DNA of 5,420 nt, taken from positions 1 to 5,420 of the forward strand of contig JAGCSL010000051.1 in NCBI GenBank assembly GCA_017964115.1. The letters are read 5' to 3'. The position numbers were made by a program, and so were the translations under genes. Below, piece by piece: positions 1 to 4,771 of the stretch. Every line of letters starts with the position of its first letter. Positions within the stretch are counted from its first letter, which is position 1. A model generated the notes under the pieces. It was not told the DNA's origin, made no database searches, and worked only from the letters and a program-made list of their open reading frames with translations. This stretch comes from Candidatus Saccharimonadota bacterium (GTDB lineage: Bacteria; Patescibacteriota; Saccharimonadia; Saccharimonadales; Saccharimonadaceae).

Positions 1-44
1 CTGCGCATTACTTCAAAACGAATAACTTGCCATGTTTTAGACAT
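1..44 (-). CDS. ABC-2 type permease, N-terminal fragment
   Basis: Only the first 14 codons are in the window, reading MSKTWQVIRFEVMR. This short cytoplasmic lead-in, with a TW followed by an R-x-E block, is typical of the N-terminus of ABC-2 (NatB/YhaP-like) permeases just before the first membrane helix. The ATG at 44-42 lies two bases after the stop of the ATPase gene and is served by a very strong ribosome binding site inside that gene's end. The two are therefore almost certainly one operon encoding a two-part exporter. The substrate cannot be told. The assignment rests on context plus a very short peptide. Confidence 0.6.
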   Translation of the reverse strand, partial: MSKTWQVIRFEVMR

Positions 45-46
45 AA

Positions 47-781
47 TTACTTCACCTCCTGTTCGCCATAAATATCAACGAAAATCTGATCGAGTGAGGT
101 TTTGTGGAATTGGCGACGGACATCCCAAATAGTGCCGCTAGCGCGCGCGATGCCGTTCTTGAGCAGGAGAATGTGATCGCATAACTTTTCAACCTCGTCC
201 ATATAATGCGTAATTAGAATGATAGTGCTACCCTTCTGGTGGAGTTCTTCAATAATTTCCATGAGAAGGCGACGATTCACAGGATCAAAACCTTTGGTCG
301 GTTCATCGAGAATTAGAATGTCTGGCTCGTTCATAATAGTGATGCCGAGCTGAACCTTCTGTTGCATGCCTTGCGATAGTTTTTCGACCTTAGTCTTAGC
401 GTAATCCTCAATGCCGACGCGCTTGAGATAATTCATGGACCACTCACGGGGCTTCTTGACGCCTTTGAGATGTCCGAAATAAACCATAGTGTCAATTACA
501 TTTTCTTTCTTATATAAGCCACGTTCCTCGGGGAGATAGCCGACTTTGACGTTGCCATTTGGATTAAACGGTTCGCCATCAATAAGTAATTCACCGTGGT
601 CTGGCTGATATAGGCCGAGCAGAGCGCGAATTGTAGTAGTTTTGCCACAGCCGTTGCTGCCGAGGAGGCCAAACGTTTCGCCGCGTTGTACGTTGAAAGA
701 TAGATCCTTAATAATGGTTTTGCCACCGAAAGAAATGTTGAATTTTTTAACTTCGATGATGTTTTTGGTCGTTTTTGGCAT
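47..781 (-). CDS. ABC transporter ATP-binding protein (NatA/YhaQ-like)
   Basis: This 244-residue cytoplasmic ATPase powers an ABC-2 exporter. Visible motifs in order are Walker A GSNGCGKT (41-48), the segment GYLPEERGLYKK (81-92) that takes the Q-loop place in NatA/YhaQ-type proteins, the signature LSQGMQQ (135-141), Walker B ILILDEP with catalytic Glu160, a D-loop GFDP in place of the usual GLDP, and the H-loop His192. All catalytic residues are present. It is shorter than full NatA proteins of about 300 residues and lacks most of the C-terminal accessory domain, ending in the usual SLDQIFVDIYGE-type tail. It ends with TAA two bases before the permease start. A Shine-Dalgarno is absent and an extended -10 lies only 10 bases before the ATG. 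The NatA/YhaQ assignment follows the motif style; the exported substrate (ion, peptide or drug) is unknown. Confidence 0.92.
   Translation of the reverse strand: MPKTTKNIIEVKKFNISFGGKTIIKDLSFNVQRGETFGLLGSNGCGKTTTIRALLGLYQPDHGELLIDGEPFNPNGNVKVGYLPEERGLYKKENVIDTMVYFGHLKGVKKPREWSMNYLKRVGIEDYAKTKVEKLSQGMQQKVQLGITIMNEPDILILDEPTKGFDPVNRRLLMEIIEELHQKGSTIILITHYMDEVEKLCDHILLLKNGIARASGTIWDVRRQFHKTSLDQIFVDIYGEQEVK
52..60 (-). promoter_or_regulatory. Ribosome binding site of the ABC permease
   Basis: The minus strand reads AGGAGGTGA, a full-length Shine-Dalgarno match, seven bases before the ATG at 44-42. It lies inside the last codons of the ATPase gene and fixes the permease start, implying coupled translation from one mRNA. 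Confidence 0.8.
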
Positions 782-804
782 AGTTATGACTATTCTACCA
801 TTTT
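782..804 (-). promoter_or_regulatory. Extended -10 promoter of the ABC operon
   Basis: The minus strand has TGG followed by TAGAAT (797-792), a TGn-type extended -10 element, ten bases before the ATG. No good -35 hexamer is seen. A start about seven bases downstream would leave a leader of about four bases. The same arrangement, with 22 of 26 bases identical through the ATG, precedes the TrmB-like gene. Confidence 0.5.
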
Positions 805-820
805 TAGCGCACTTATGCTT

Positions 821-826
821 TATGAT
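821..826 (+). promoter_or_regulatory. Possible -10 of the cutinase-like gene
   Basis: TATGAT lies 27 bases before the ATG at 854 in the 72-base divergent gap. No convincing -35 and only a weak purine stretch (GGGA, 840-843) as ribosome binding site are visible. This is offered as the best candidate only. Confidence 0.25.
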
Positions 827-853
827 GGCGGTATTTTTTGGGATATTTAAGCT

Positions 854-2344
854 ATGAAAAAAGTGTTAATATGACTAGCTTTTATTATTAGTTGTGCCAT
901 TTGGGCGCCTCGCGATAGTTTTGCGGTGGCAGATTGTCGTGATGTGGAGTTTGTGTTCGCGCGCGGTTCTGGGGCGGCACGCAACGGTTCGGACGAATGA
1001 AAGCAGTTCAAATCTGCCATGGCGAAGGTAGCGAAGCGGCAAGGCTATAGTTACCGGGTTACTGACTTGGACTATCCGGCCATTTCGGTGGCTACTCCGA
1101 CAAATGCTTTGGGTGCAAAAATTGGAGCTGGCAAGGCATTCGCTTTTGGGCGGAGCGTAGGTGTCGGAGTCGAAAATTTAAAGTCTTATTATAAAACTAC
1201 GAAAAAGAGTTGCCCTGGTACAAAGTGGGTGTTGGGCGGATACTCGCAGGGCGCCTTGGTGGTATCGCGTGTAGTGGCTAGTTTTGATGATTCAAAGGTG
1301 GTCTATGTAGGATTATTTGGTGATCCGTGGACAAATTTGCCTGAGGGCAAGGGTTTGTTCCCGAAGGCTTGTTTTGGTAAGAATTTATCGTCTTATCGGA
1401 TATACGCGCCTGATTGTCGGACACATACTGGCTCACTTGGTGCGAAGAGCCCTTACGTAGCATCTGGCCTCGAGAATAAATATGGCCTATGGTGTAATAA
1501 GAATGATTATGTTTGTGGTAGTTCGCGTTCATTATTGAAGAACTCTGGACATTTGCAGTATGCCGCGAAAAAAGAGTTTATCTGGATGGCCGAAAAGGTC
1601 GAAAAGCGTTTGCCGAGGTATGATAATGGCTCGACTACGGCCTTAGCAAGCATTGAGCTAGATGAAGACGAAATTGAAGATTTGATTGAAGCGCATTTAT
1701 CGGCAGACGAATACCGACTCGGTATGGAGGGAACAGCGACGATTGATGCTTCGCAAAGTTTCAGTCTGGGGCATGAAATTGTAGAATATCAATGAAAAAT
1801 AAATAATGGCGATTTCTGGTCGACGGGTGCAGAGTCAACAATTAGCCGATCTGTATTCTTTCCGAATCAAGAAACTGTTACCGTGCGCATCGTCGATGAT
1901 GCGGGGCGTACTGCCGAGACGTCCGCAAGAATAATAACTTTTGAGGGCGAAGTTAGTGATGACACAATGCCGAAGCCGCGTTTTGTAACGGCTGAATGCG
2001 TCGATAACGAGATTGTGATTAACTGGACGGAAAAGCGAAATTATTTGGCCAGATATCTATTAATTCGCGTAAATGAGATAGATTTAGATTACGTACCGGT
2101 TGAAAATTTGACTGCTACATTGAATGACATCGATTCAATGAGCGAAATTATTTCGATTAAAGTAGCCTGGGTAGATGAGAGTTACAATCTGGGCGAATGG
2201 GCGGAAGTTGAATTGGTTTGCCCAGAGGCAATAAATATAGAGCCGGTCGAAACAGGGGTTAATTTGCCAGATACTTCCCTGTTTATTTTGAGCACATTGA
2301 TGATAGTGGCAGGTTTTGTCTATAAAAAATATCTGCCGCGGTAG
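854..2344 (+). CDS. Surface cutinase-like esterase, one frame with three in-frame TGA codons
   Basis: Reading from ATG 854 to TAG 2342-2344 gives 496 codons in a single frame, with TGA at 872-874 (codon 7), 998-1000 (codon 49) and 1793-1795 (codon 314) and no other stop or frameshift. Domains run in a sensible order: signal peptide (1-24, MKKVLI-x-LAFIISC..., probable cut after SFA), cutinase domain (about 28-255), acidic linker, PKD-like domain (about 292-364), fibronectin-III-like region (about 374-456) and LPDTS anchor with a terminal membrane helix (471-496). The first TGA is inside the signal peptide, the second inside the cutinase domain, and the third splits the PKD-like domain where these domains carry a conserved Trp (Y-x-W). 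Trp is thus the best reading of UGA; the gene also uses nine TGG codons. Alternatives are a pseudogene made by three TGG-to-TGA changes, or strong readthrough. An IISC lipobox at 11-14 would make it a lipoprotein instead. Under the standard code without readthrough it would not be secreted. Confidence 0.6.
1019..1795 (+). CDS. Cutinase-family serine esterase domain (conventional ORF segment)
   Basis: This is the part of the esterase that stays open under the standard code, from an internal ATG to the third TGA (258 residues). It holds the alpha/beta-hydrolase nucleophile motif GYSQG with Ser131 of the full protein, then the cutinase-type CNKNDYVC block with Asp218 and GHLQYA with His233. Ser, Asp and His match the catalytic triad of cutinases, which hydrolyse ester bonds in polyesters or lipids; the substrate here is unknown. 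Cys pairs around the Asp motif suggest disulfides and an extracytoplasmic location. The first beta strand and the oxyanion-hole segment FARGSG (codons 35-40) lie upstream, before the second TGA. A protein started at 1019 would therefore lack both secretion signal and part of the fold. After the triad comes an acidic helix (DEDEIEDLIEAHL) and the front half of the PKD-like domain. Confidence 0.75.
   Translation: MAKVAKRQGYSYRVTDLDYPAISVATPTNALGAKIGAGKAFAFGRSVGVGVENLKSYYKTTKKSCPGTKWVLGGYSQGALVVSRVVASFDDSKVVYVGLFGDPWTNLPEGKGLFPKACFGKNLSSYRIYAPDCRTHTGSLGAKSPYVASGLENKYGLWCNKNDYVCGSSRSLLKNSGHLQYAAKKEFIWMAEKVEKRLPRYDNGSTTALASIELDEDEIEDLIEAHLSADEYRLGMEGTATIDASQSFSLGHEIVEYQ
1883..2344 (+). CDS. C-terminal Ig-like and LPDTS anchor part of the esterase (conventional ORF segment)
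   Basis: This is the last 153 codons of the long frame. A standalone reading would need the GTG at 1883, which has no ribosome binding site and lies in mid-domain, so I regard it as a fragment of the upstream gene. It begins with the final strand of the PKD-like domain (VRIVDDAGRTAETSARI), followed by a beta-rich segment with NWTE and RYLLIRVNE resembling a fibronectin-III fold. It ends with LPDTS, about 15 hydrophobic residues and the basic tail YKKYLPR. That ending is the layout of a sortase signal (LPxTG with Ser for Gly), or at least a C-terminal membrane anchor. Calling the middle region fibronectin-III-like is inference from pattern only. Confidence 0.6.
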   Translation: MRIVDDAGRTAETSARIITFEGEVSDDTMPKPRFVTAECVDNEIVINWTEKRNYLARYLLIRVNEIDLDYVPVENLTATLNDIDSMSEIISIKVAWVDESYNLGEWAEVELVCPEAINIEPVETGVNLPDTSLFILSTLMIVAGFVYKKYLPR

Positions 2345-2358
2345 ACGGCAGATATTTT
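2326..2358. terminator. Bidirectional intrinsic terminator between convergent genes
   Basis: A 13-bp perfect stem, AAAATATCTGCCG (2326-2338) with its complement at 2346-2358, encloses a seven-base loop holding the TAG stop of the esterase gene. On the minus strand the stem is followed by six T residues, serving the 86-residue gene well. On the plus strand the T tract is only the stem's own TTTT, so termination there may be weaker. Confidence 0.75.
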
Positions 2359-2376
2359 CGATCGAGGAGTTACGCC

Positions 2377-2637
2377 CTAGCACTCGATCAACGTCCAGGC
2401 TAAGGAAGCGCTGTCGAATTCTAGCTGGCAAGACATTTTGCCCGCAACACATTGAAAGATGTGCTTGGCGTGATCGCCAACGAATTTGATGCGTTCGCTG
2501 AGGGTGTCGGTAATTTCTACCTCACTCTCTCCTCGGCGGCGGAAGTATAAAGGTTGGCATGGGATTTGGCTGTAATTGAACAGCGCCATGACCTCTACTT
2601 TCTCGCCTGTTTGAACGGTTTTGTTAATGTTTTGCAT
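2377..2637 (-). CDS. Small protein of unknown function, 86 residues
   Basis: I do not recognise a named family. The gene is supported by a good Shine-Dalgarno (AAGGAG) eight bases before the ATG, an unbroken frame ending in TAG, and its own terminator 19 bases downstream. The product is soluble, with no signal peptide or membrane segment. It looks beta-rich, with the pattern PLYFRRRGESEVEI (29-42), KHIFQCVAGKMSCQLEFDS (58-76) and a final WTLIEC. Four cysteines (27, 63, 70, 86) are not in a clear metal-binding array. The FRxRG...LxFDxxxxxWTL layout is reminiscent, from memory only, of short hypothetical proteins in Patescibacteria. Transcription probably starts more than 100 bases upstream, giving a structured leader. 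Confidence 0.65.
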   Translation of the reverse strand: MQNINKTVQTGEKVEVMALFNYSQIPCQPLYFRRRGESEVEITDTLSERIKFVGDHAKHIFQCVAGKMSCQLEFDSASLAWTLIEC

Positions 2638-2668
2638 AAATTACTCCTTAAATTGTTAGATTTTTGGA

Positions 2669-2719
2669 GTCATTTATGTGAGCCTAATTTATTGGCTCGG
2701 TGCCGCCCGTATAAATGAC
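2669..2719 (-). promoter_or_regulatory. Leader hairpin upstream of the 86-residue gene
   Basis: GTCATTTAT (2669-2677) pairs with ATAAATGAC (2711-2719) in a perfect 9-bp stem. Inside it is a second stem, GAGCC (2680-2684) with GGCTC (2694-2698), and an asymmetric loop. It lies 20 bases upstream of the Shine-Dalgarno and does not occlude it. There is no U tract, so it is not a simple terminator. It may stabilise the mRNA or act as a regulatory leader; no known riboswitch is recognised. Confidence 0.4.
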
Positions 2720-2780
2720 GAAATACGAACGACTAGGCCTTATTCGACAATCAGTGACCGAAGTGTGATGTCGTACTTTT

Positions 2781-2786
2781 ATTATA
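2781..2786 (-). promoter_or_regulatory. Candidate -10 of the 86-residue gene
   Basis: The minus strand reads a perfect TATAAT. The hexamer 17 bases upstream (TACCAT) is a poor -35, so an activator or another promoter may be needed. Starting here gives a leader of about 135 bases containing the hairpin at 2669-2719. Confidence 0.35.
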
Positions 2787-2828
2787 GGGCGTAAAAAATG
2801 CTTATGGTAGTCTTGAAATTGCAGATTT

Positions 2829-2858
2829 TCCCTAGCATGATAGCGTGGAAAATGTCAA
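2829..2858 (-). promoter_or_regulatory. Weak promoter overlapping a DnaA-like box
   Basis: On the minus strand a perfect -35 TTGACA (2858-2853) is followed after 18 bases by TAGGGA (2834-2829), preceded by TGC as in an extended -10. The -10 is poor. The spacer contains the DnaA-box-like TTTTCCACG, so DnaA binding would cover this promoter if it is real. Confidence 0.25.
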
Positions 2859-2894
2859 ACTGCCTGTGGATAAAAAATACCAGGCTGTGGAAAA
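2844..2894 (-). promoter_or_regulatory. Array of three DnaA-box-like sites at 21-bp spacing
   Basis: On the minus strand three 9-mers in the same orientation are TTTTCCACA (2894-2886), TTATCCACA (2873-2865, perfect DnaA consensus) and TTTTCCACG (2852-2844). Each is exactly 21 bp from the next, two helical turns, so bound proteins would line up on one face. This could be part of a replication origin or a DnaA-controlled promoter. No dnaA or dnaN gene is in the window, so origin function is unproven. Confidence 0.5.
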
Positions 2895-2924
2895 GTCTGG
2901 GATTATATGGGGTAAATACTGTCT

Positions 2925-2958
2925 AAAAACGGAAATGCATCGCTTGGTAGCGATGCAT
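2925..2958 (-). terminator. Hairpin and T tract shortly after a strong promoter
   Basis: ATGCATCGCT (2935-2944) pairs perfectly with 2949-2958 around a four-base loop. On the minus strand it is followed by TTCCGTTTTT. The T run begins five bases after the stem, so termination may be partial. Only about 20 bases separate it from the predicted start at about 2979, which suits an attenuator or a very short transcript. Confidence 0.4.
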
Positions 2959-2985
2959 CTGCGTATTGGTTAACCTAATAATTAC

Positions 2986-3014
2986 ATTGTAGCATACTTT
3001 TGCTAAAAAGTCAA
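2986..3014 (-). promoter_or_regulatory. Strong sigma-70-type promoter reading leftward
   Basis: TTGACT (3014-3009), a 17-base spacer ending in TATGC, and TACAAT (2991-2986) make a near-consensus promoter with an extended -10. Its -10 region shares the 11-mer ATTGTAGCATA (plus strand) with the promoter of the large RNA. The predicted start is about 2979. It points toward the DnaA-like boxes and the 86-residue gene, with the hairpin at 2935-2958 in between. Confidence 0.65.
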
Positions 3015-3030
3015 GTATATTTCTATAAAA

Positions 3031-3066
3031 AAGATAAAAAAGAGGGCCCGACCTGGGGTCGGACCC
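3031..3066 (-). terminator. Intrinsic terminator of the large RNA
   Basis: On the minus strand GGGTCCGAC pairs with GTCGGGCCC (3066-3058 with 3052-3044), followed by CTCTTTTTTATC. One position is a G-U wobble in the minus-strand RNA but would be an A-C mismatch in a plus-strand RNA. Together with the T tract this fixes the direction of transcription as leftward. Confidence 0.85.
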
Positions 3067-3875
3067 GTATATATAGATAAGTCTGCGGTTGGAAATGCCG
3101 CTTTCTGAGTCTTCCTATGACTCGCTGAGGTGGACTTATCAATCACCTTTTAGCGCAGATGCAACTCTGCGCGAGATTCCTACTGGCGCTCTAACGGATT
3201 CCATCCCGTTAGGCTCGCATCCAGCAATCGCAAACTCCCCTCCCCTTTCGGGTTCGGTTCAATCCTGACAGATGGCGCTGCGATAGCGTCCCCTCCTCCA
3301 TCTGCTCCCCCTGTTTGGCTAGTCCTCGGGGAATTTCGTTGAGTGCTCACCGTTTCGTCCGGTTGGTAGTTTACCCGGCGGCTTCTTTCTGTTTTTACGT
3401 GCCCGTCCCAACGACGACGGGGTCACAACCTGTAGCAATTAGGAAATGAGAGAATTCGCATAGCGAATTCGGCCTTTACTCTCGTGGCCTTTCCCGTTCT
3501 ACCTTAACGAGTTACCGATGCCGTCACCGGAGGCTTTTACGCTAAGCCATTGAATTGCGCTAGGAGGCAACTCTTGTCATCGAGTTGGAGTGAGCTCTGA
3601 GTGAGCTCCGTGCCCCCCAGTAATATTGGCTTCCCTATTGCGTTAGAAAGCCCTCTTCAGTTTCGTCTGTCTCCACGGTATGTGCTCTCAAGTTGGAGCA
3701 CTTTGGGGGGTTCTGCCCCGGGGCGCAATTGACTCAACACCCTAGATCCATGAAATGAGATAGGTTCAGGCAGAGTGTGAGGCTGCCGGCCTGAACGTAC
3801 ACAATCTCAACGGAGGATGCGATTGTGATTGTAAAATGACATATCCGGTTAAGTTCTTAACTATTCTGGATAAGC
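3031..3875 (-). ncRNA. Large structured non-coding RNA of about 845 nt, family unknown
   Basis: No plausible protein gene lies in this stretch. It is framed by its own near-consensus promoter (3882-3910) and an intrinsic terminator (3044-3066 plus T tract). Read on the minus strand it is full of strong local stems, for example (plus coordinates) 3076-3083/3133-3140, which closes two smaller hairpins; 3153-3159/3166-3172; 3191-3197/3206-3212; 3269-3275/3298-3304 with an inner stem; 3402-3407/3416-3421; 3452-3459/3463-3470; 3682-3687/3696-3701; 3764-3771/3789-3796; and 3800-3806/3821-3827. A CCC-GAAA-GGG tetraloop lies at 3243-3252. I see no conserved core of RNase P RNA, tmRNA or SRP RNA. Size and density of structure recall large ornate bacterial RNAs such as GOLLD, ROOL or OLE, but I cannot match it to any of them. 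Function is unknown. The start is inferred from promoter spacing. Confidence 0.65.
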
Positions 3876-3881
3876 ATTAAT

Positions 3882-3910
3882 ATTGTAGCATAATTAGATT
3901 AATTTGTCAA
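3882..3910 (-). promoter_or_regulatory. Promoter of the large RNA
   Basis: TTGACA (3910-3905, perfect -35), exactly 17 bases, then TACAAT (3887-3882), with TGC directly before it as an extended -10. This is the strongest promoter in the window. The predicted start is about 3875. It lies just downstream of the terminator of the TrmB-like gene, so the RNA is an independent unit that is probably expressed at high level. Confidence 0.8.
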
Positions 3911-3924
3911 TTCTTATGCAGCAG

Positions 3925-3959
3925 AAATATAAAATAACAGAGGTGGAATGCCTCTGTTA
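3925..3959 (-). terminator. Intrinsic terminator of the ung-TrmB unit
   Basis: TAACAGAGG (3935-3943) pairs perfectly with CCTCTGTTA (3951-3959) around a seven-base loop. On the minus strand it is followed by TTTTATATTT. It begins 17 bases after the TAA stop of the TrmB-like gene. Confidence 0.8.
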
Positions 3960-3976
3960 GATTGTAAAAATAACTT

Positions 3977-4771
3977 TTACTTTTTCTCTTCTTGAGGATA
4001 AGTAAGGCGATAATAATCGCGGAGCATTTTAATAATTTGGCGCATCGCGTCGGCAATGGAAGGGCTAGAAATCACAGTAGCCATTTCGGTTTCGCCAAAG
4101 GCAATCATGGCGACTTTATTGCCGTAAACGTCGATTTCGACATTGCCAGTATAAGCGTCGGAAGGCATAAAAACGCGATCGAAGCGCATCTTTTCATCGG
4201 TGCCGTCCTGGGCATATTTGCGCGCTTCGGGATAATCTGGCGTTAATGCGTAAGTGGTAATACCATTTTCGGCGCGCTTTGTACGAAAATTTAGTAAAAA
4301 TCCTTCTTCGCCGGTGCCGAGCTTTTTGTCAAATTCCGTGCGCAGAAGATAAATATCGTCATTAGCGTGGAGCATATCGTTGTAAACTTCTTTAATGCCA
4401 TCGATACCTTCGATTGTGTGCGCTCCTGGCATTTCACTATTGGCATAAAACAGTTGCATGAGTGAATCCATATTCTGTTTCACAAAAACCTCATTGCGTT
4501 GAACGATGCGGCGGCGATTTTCGGCTAAGGTTTGAAGGGCGCTAGGATTCATGGCGCGATAGGTAGTTTTGCGACTATTTGTCTTCTCGGCAAGGTTAAG
4601 TTCCACGAGGCGCTTAGCGATGCTATAACAGTTTTCGCGCGATTCGCCAGATAACTCTGCCATTTGAGCCGGCGTTAACTCGTCTTCCCTAATGAGCGCA
4701 ACGTAGACGTTAGCTTGGCTTTTGGTGAGGCCAGCTTTTTGTGCGATAGTGATAAGTTCTTCAATATCCAT
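3977..4771 (-). CDS. TrmB-family transcriptional regulator
   Basis: This 264-residue cytoplasmic protein has an N-terminal winged helix-turn-helix of TrmB type (about 1-75): GLTKSQANVYVALIRE forms the first helix pair and TPAQMAELSGESRENCYSIAKRLVELNLAE the recognition region and wing. A helical linker (about 76-110, rich in Arg, Gln and Asn) probably mediates dimerisation. The C-terminal domain (about 118-255) carries GIDGIKEVYNDML, YLLRTEFDK, NGITTYALTPDYPEA and the strand pair VEIDVYGNKVAMIAFGE, as in the effector or sensor part of TrmB-like proteins in archaea and Patescibacteria. Family members often respond to sugars, but no ligand can be inferred here. It starts 13 bases after the ung stop, without a clear Shine-Dalgarno but with an extended -10 just upstream, so it may also be expressed alone. 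Targets are unknown. Confidence 0.8.
   Translation of the reverse strand: MDIEELITIAQKAGLTKSQANVYVALIREDELTPAQMAELSGESRENCYSIAKRLVELNLAEKTNSRKTTYRAMNPSALQTLAENRRRIVQRNEVFVKQNMDSLMQLFYANSEMPGAHTIEGIDGIKEVYNDMLHANDDIYLLRTEFDKKLGTGEEGFLLNFRTKRAENGITTYALTPDYPEARKYAQDGTDEKMRFDRVFMPSDAYTGNVEIDVYGNKVAMIAFGETEMATVISSPSIADAMRQIIKMLRDYYRLTYPQEEKK

Noticed and set aside
642..857. Plus-strand frame opposite the ABC ATPase start
   Set aside because: Composition and position show a shadow of the ATPase gene; no ribosome binding site and no recognisable protein.
872..1795. Selenocysteine as the meaning of the in-frame TGAs
   Set aside because: Cutinases have no Sec site, the three TGAs are not at catalytic Cys positions, and no convincing SECIS hairpin follows each of them.
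2844..2894. Firm annotation as the chromosomal replication origin
   Set aside because: Only three boxes, no dnaA or dnaN gene and no strand switch typical of an origin in the window. It is kept as a finding only.
3254..3266. tRNA T-arm-like GGTTCAATCC on the plus strand
   Set aside because: Only two base pairs form beside the loop, with no acceptor or anticodon stem around it, and the strand is opposite to the promoter and terminator.
3031..3875. RNase P RNA, tmRNA or SRP RNA as the identity of the large RNA
   Set aside because: Fragments such as ACAGAAAG and GGCAGAAC with a nearby CTAG recall RNase P RNA, but the GAGGAAAGTCC core, the tmRNA T-arm and tag, and the SRP GGAAGGAAGCA loop are not seen, and 845 nt is about twice the usual size. 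An Infernal search would be decisive.
3031..3875. Group I or group II intron, or CRISPR array
   Set aside because: There is no group I core, no group II domain V and no intron ORF, and the unit has its own promoter and terminator. No regularly spaced direct repeats of CRISPR type are present.
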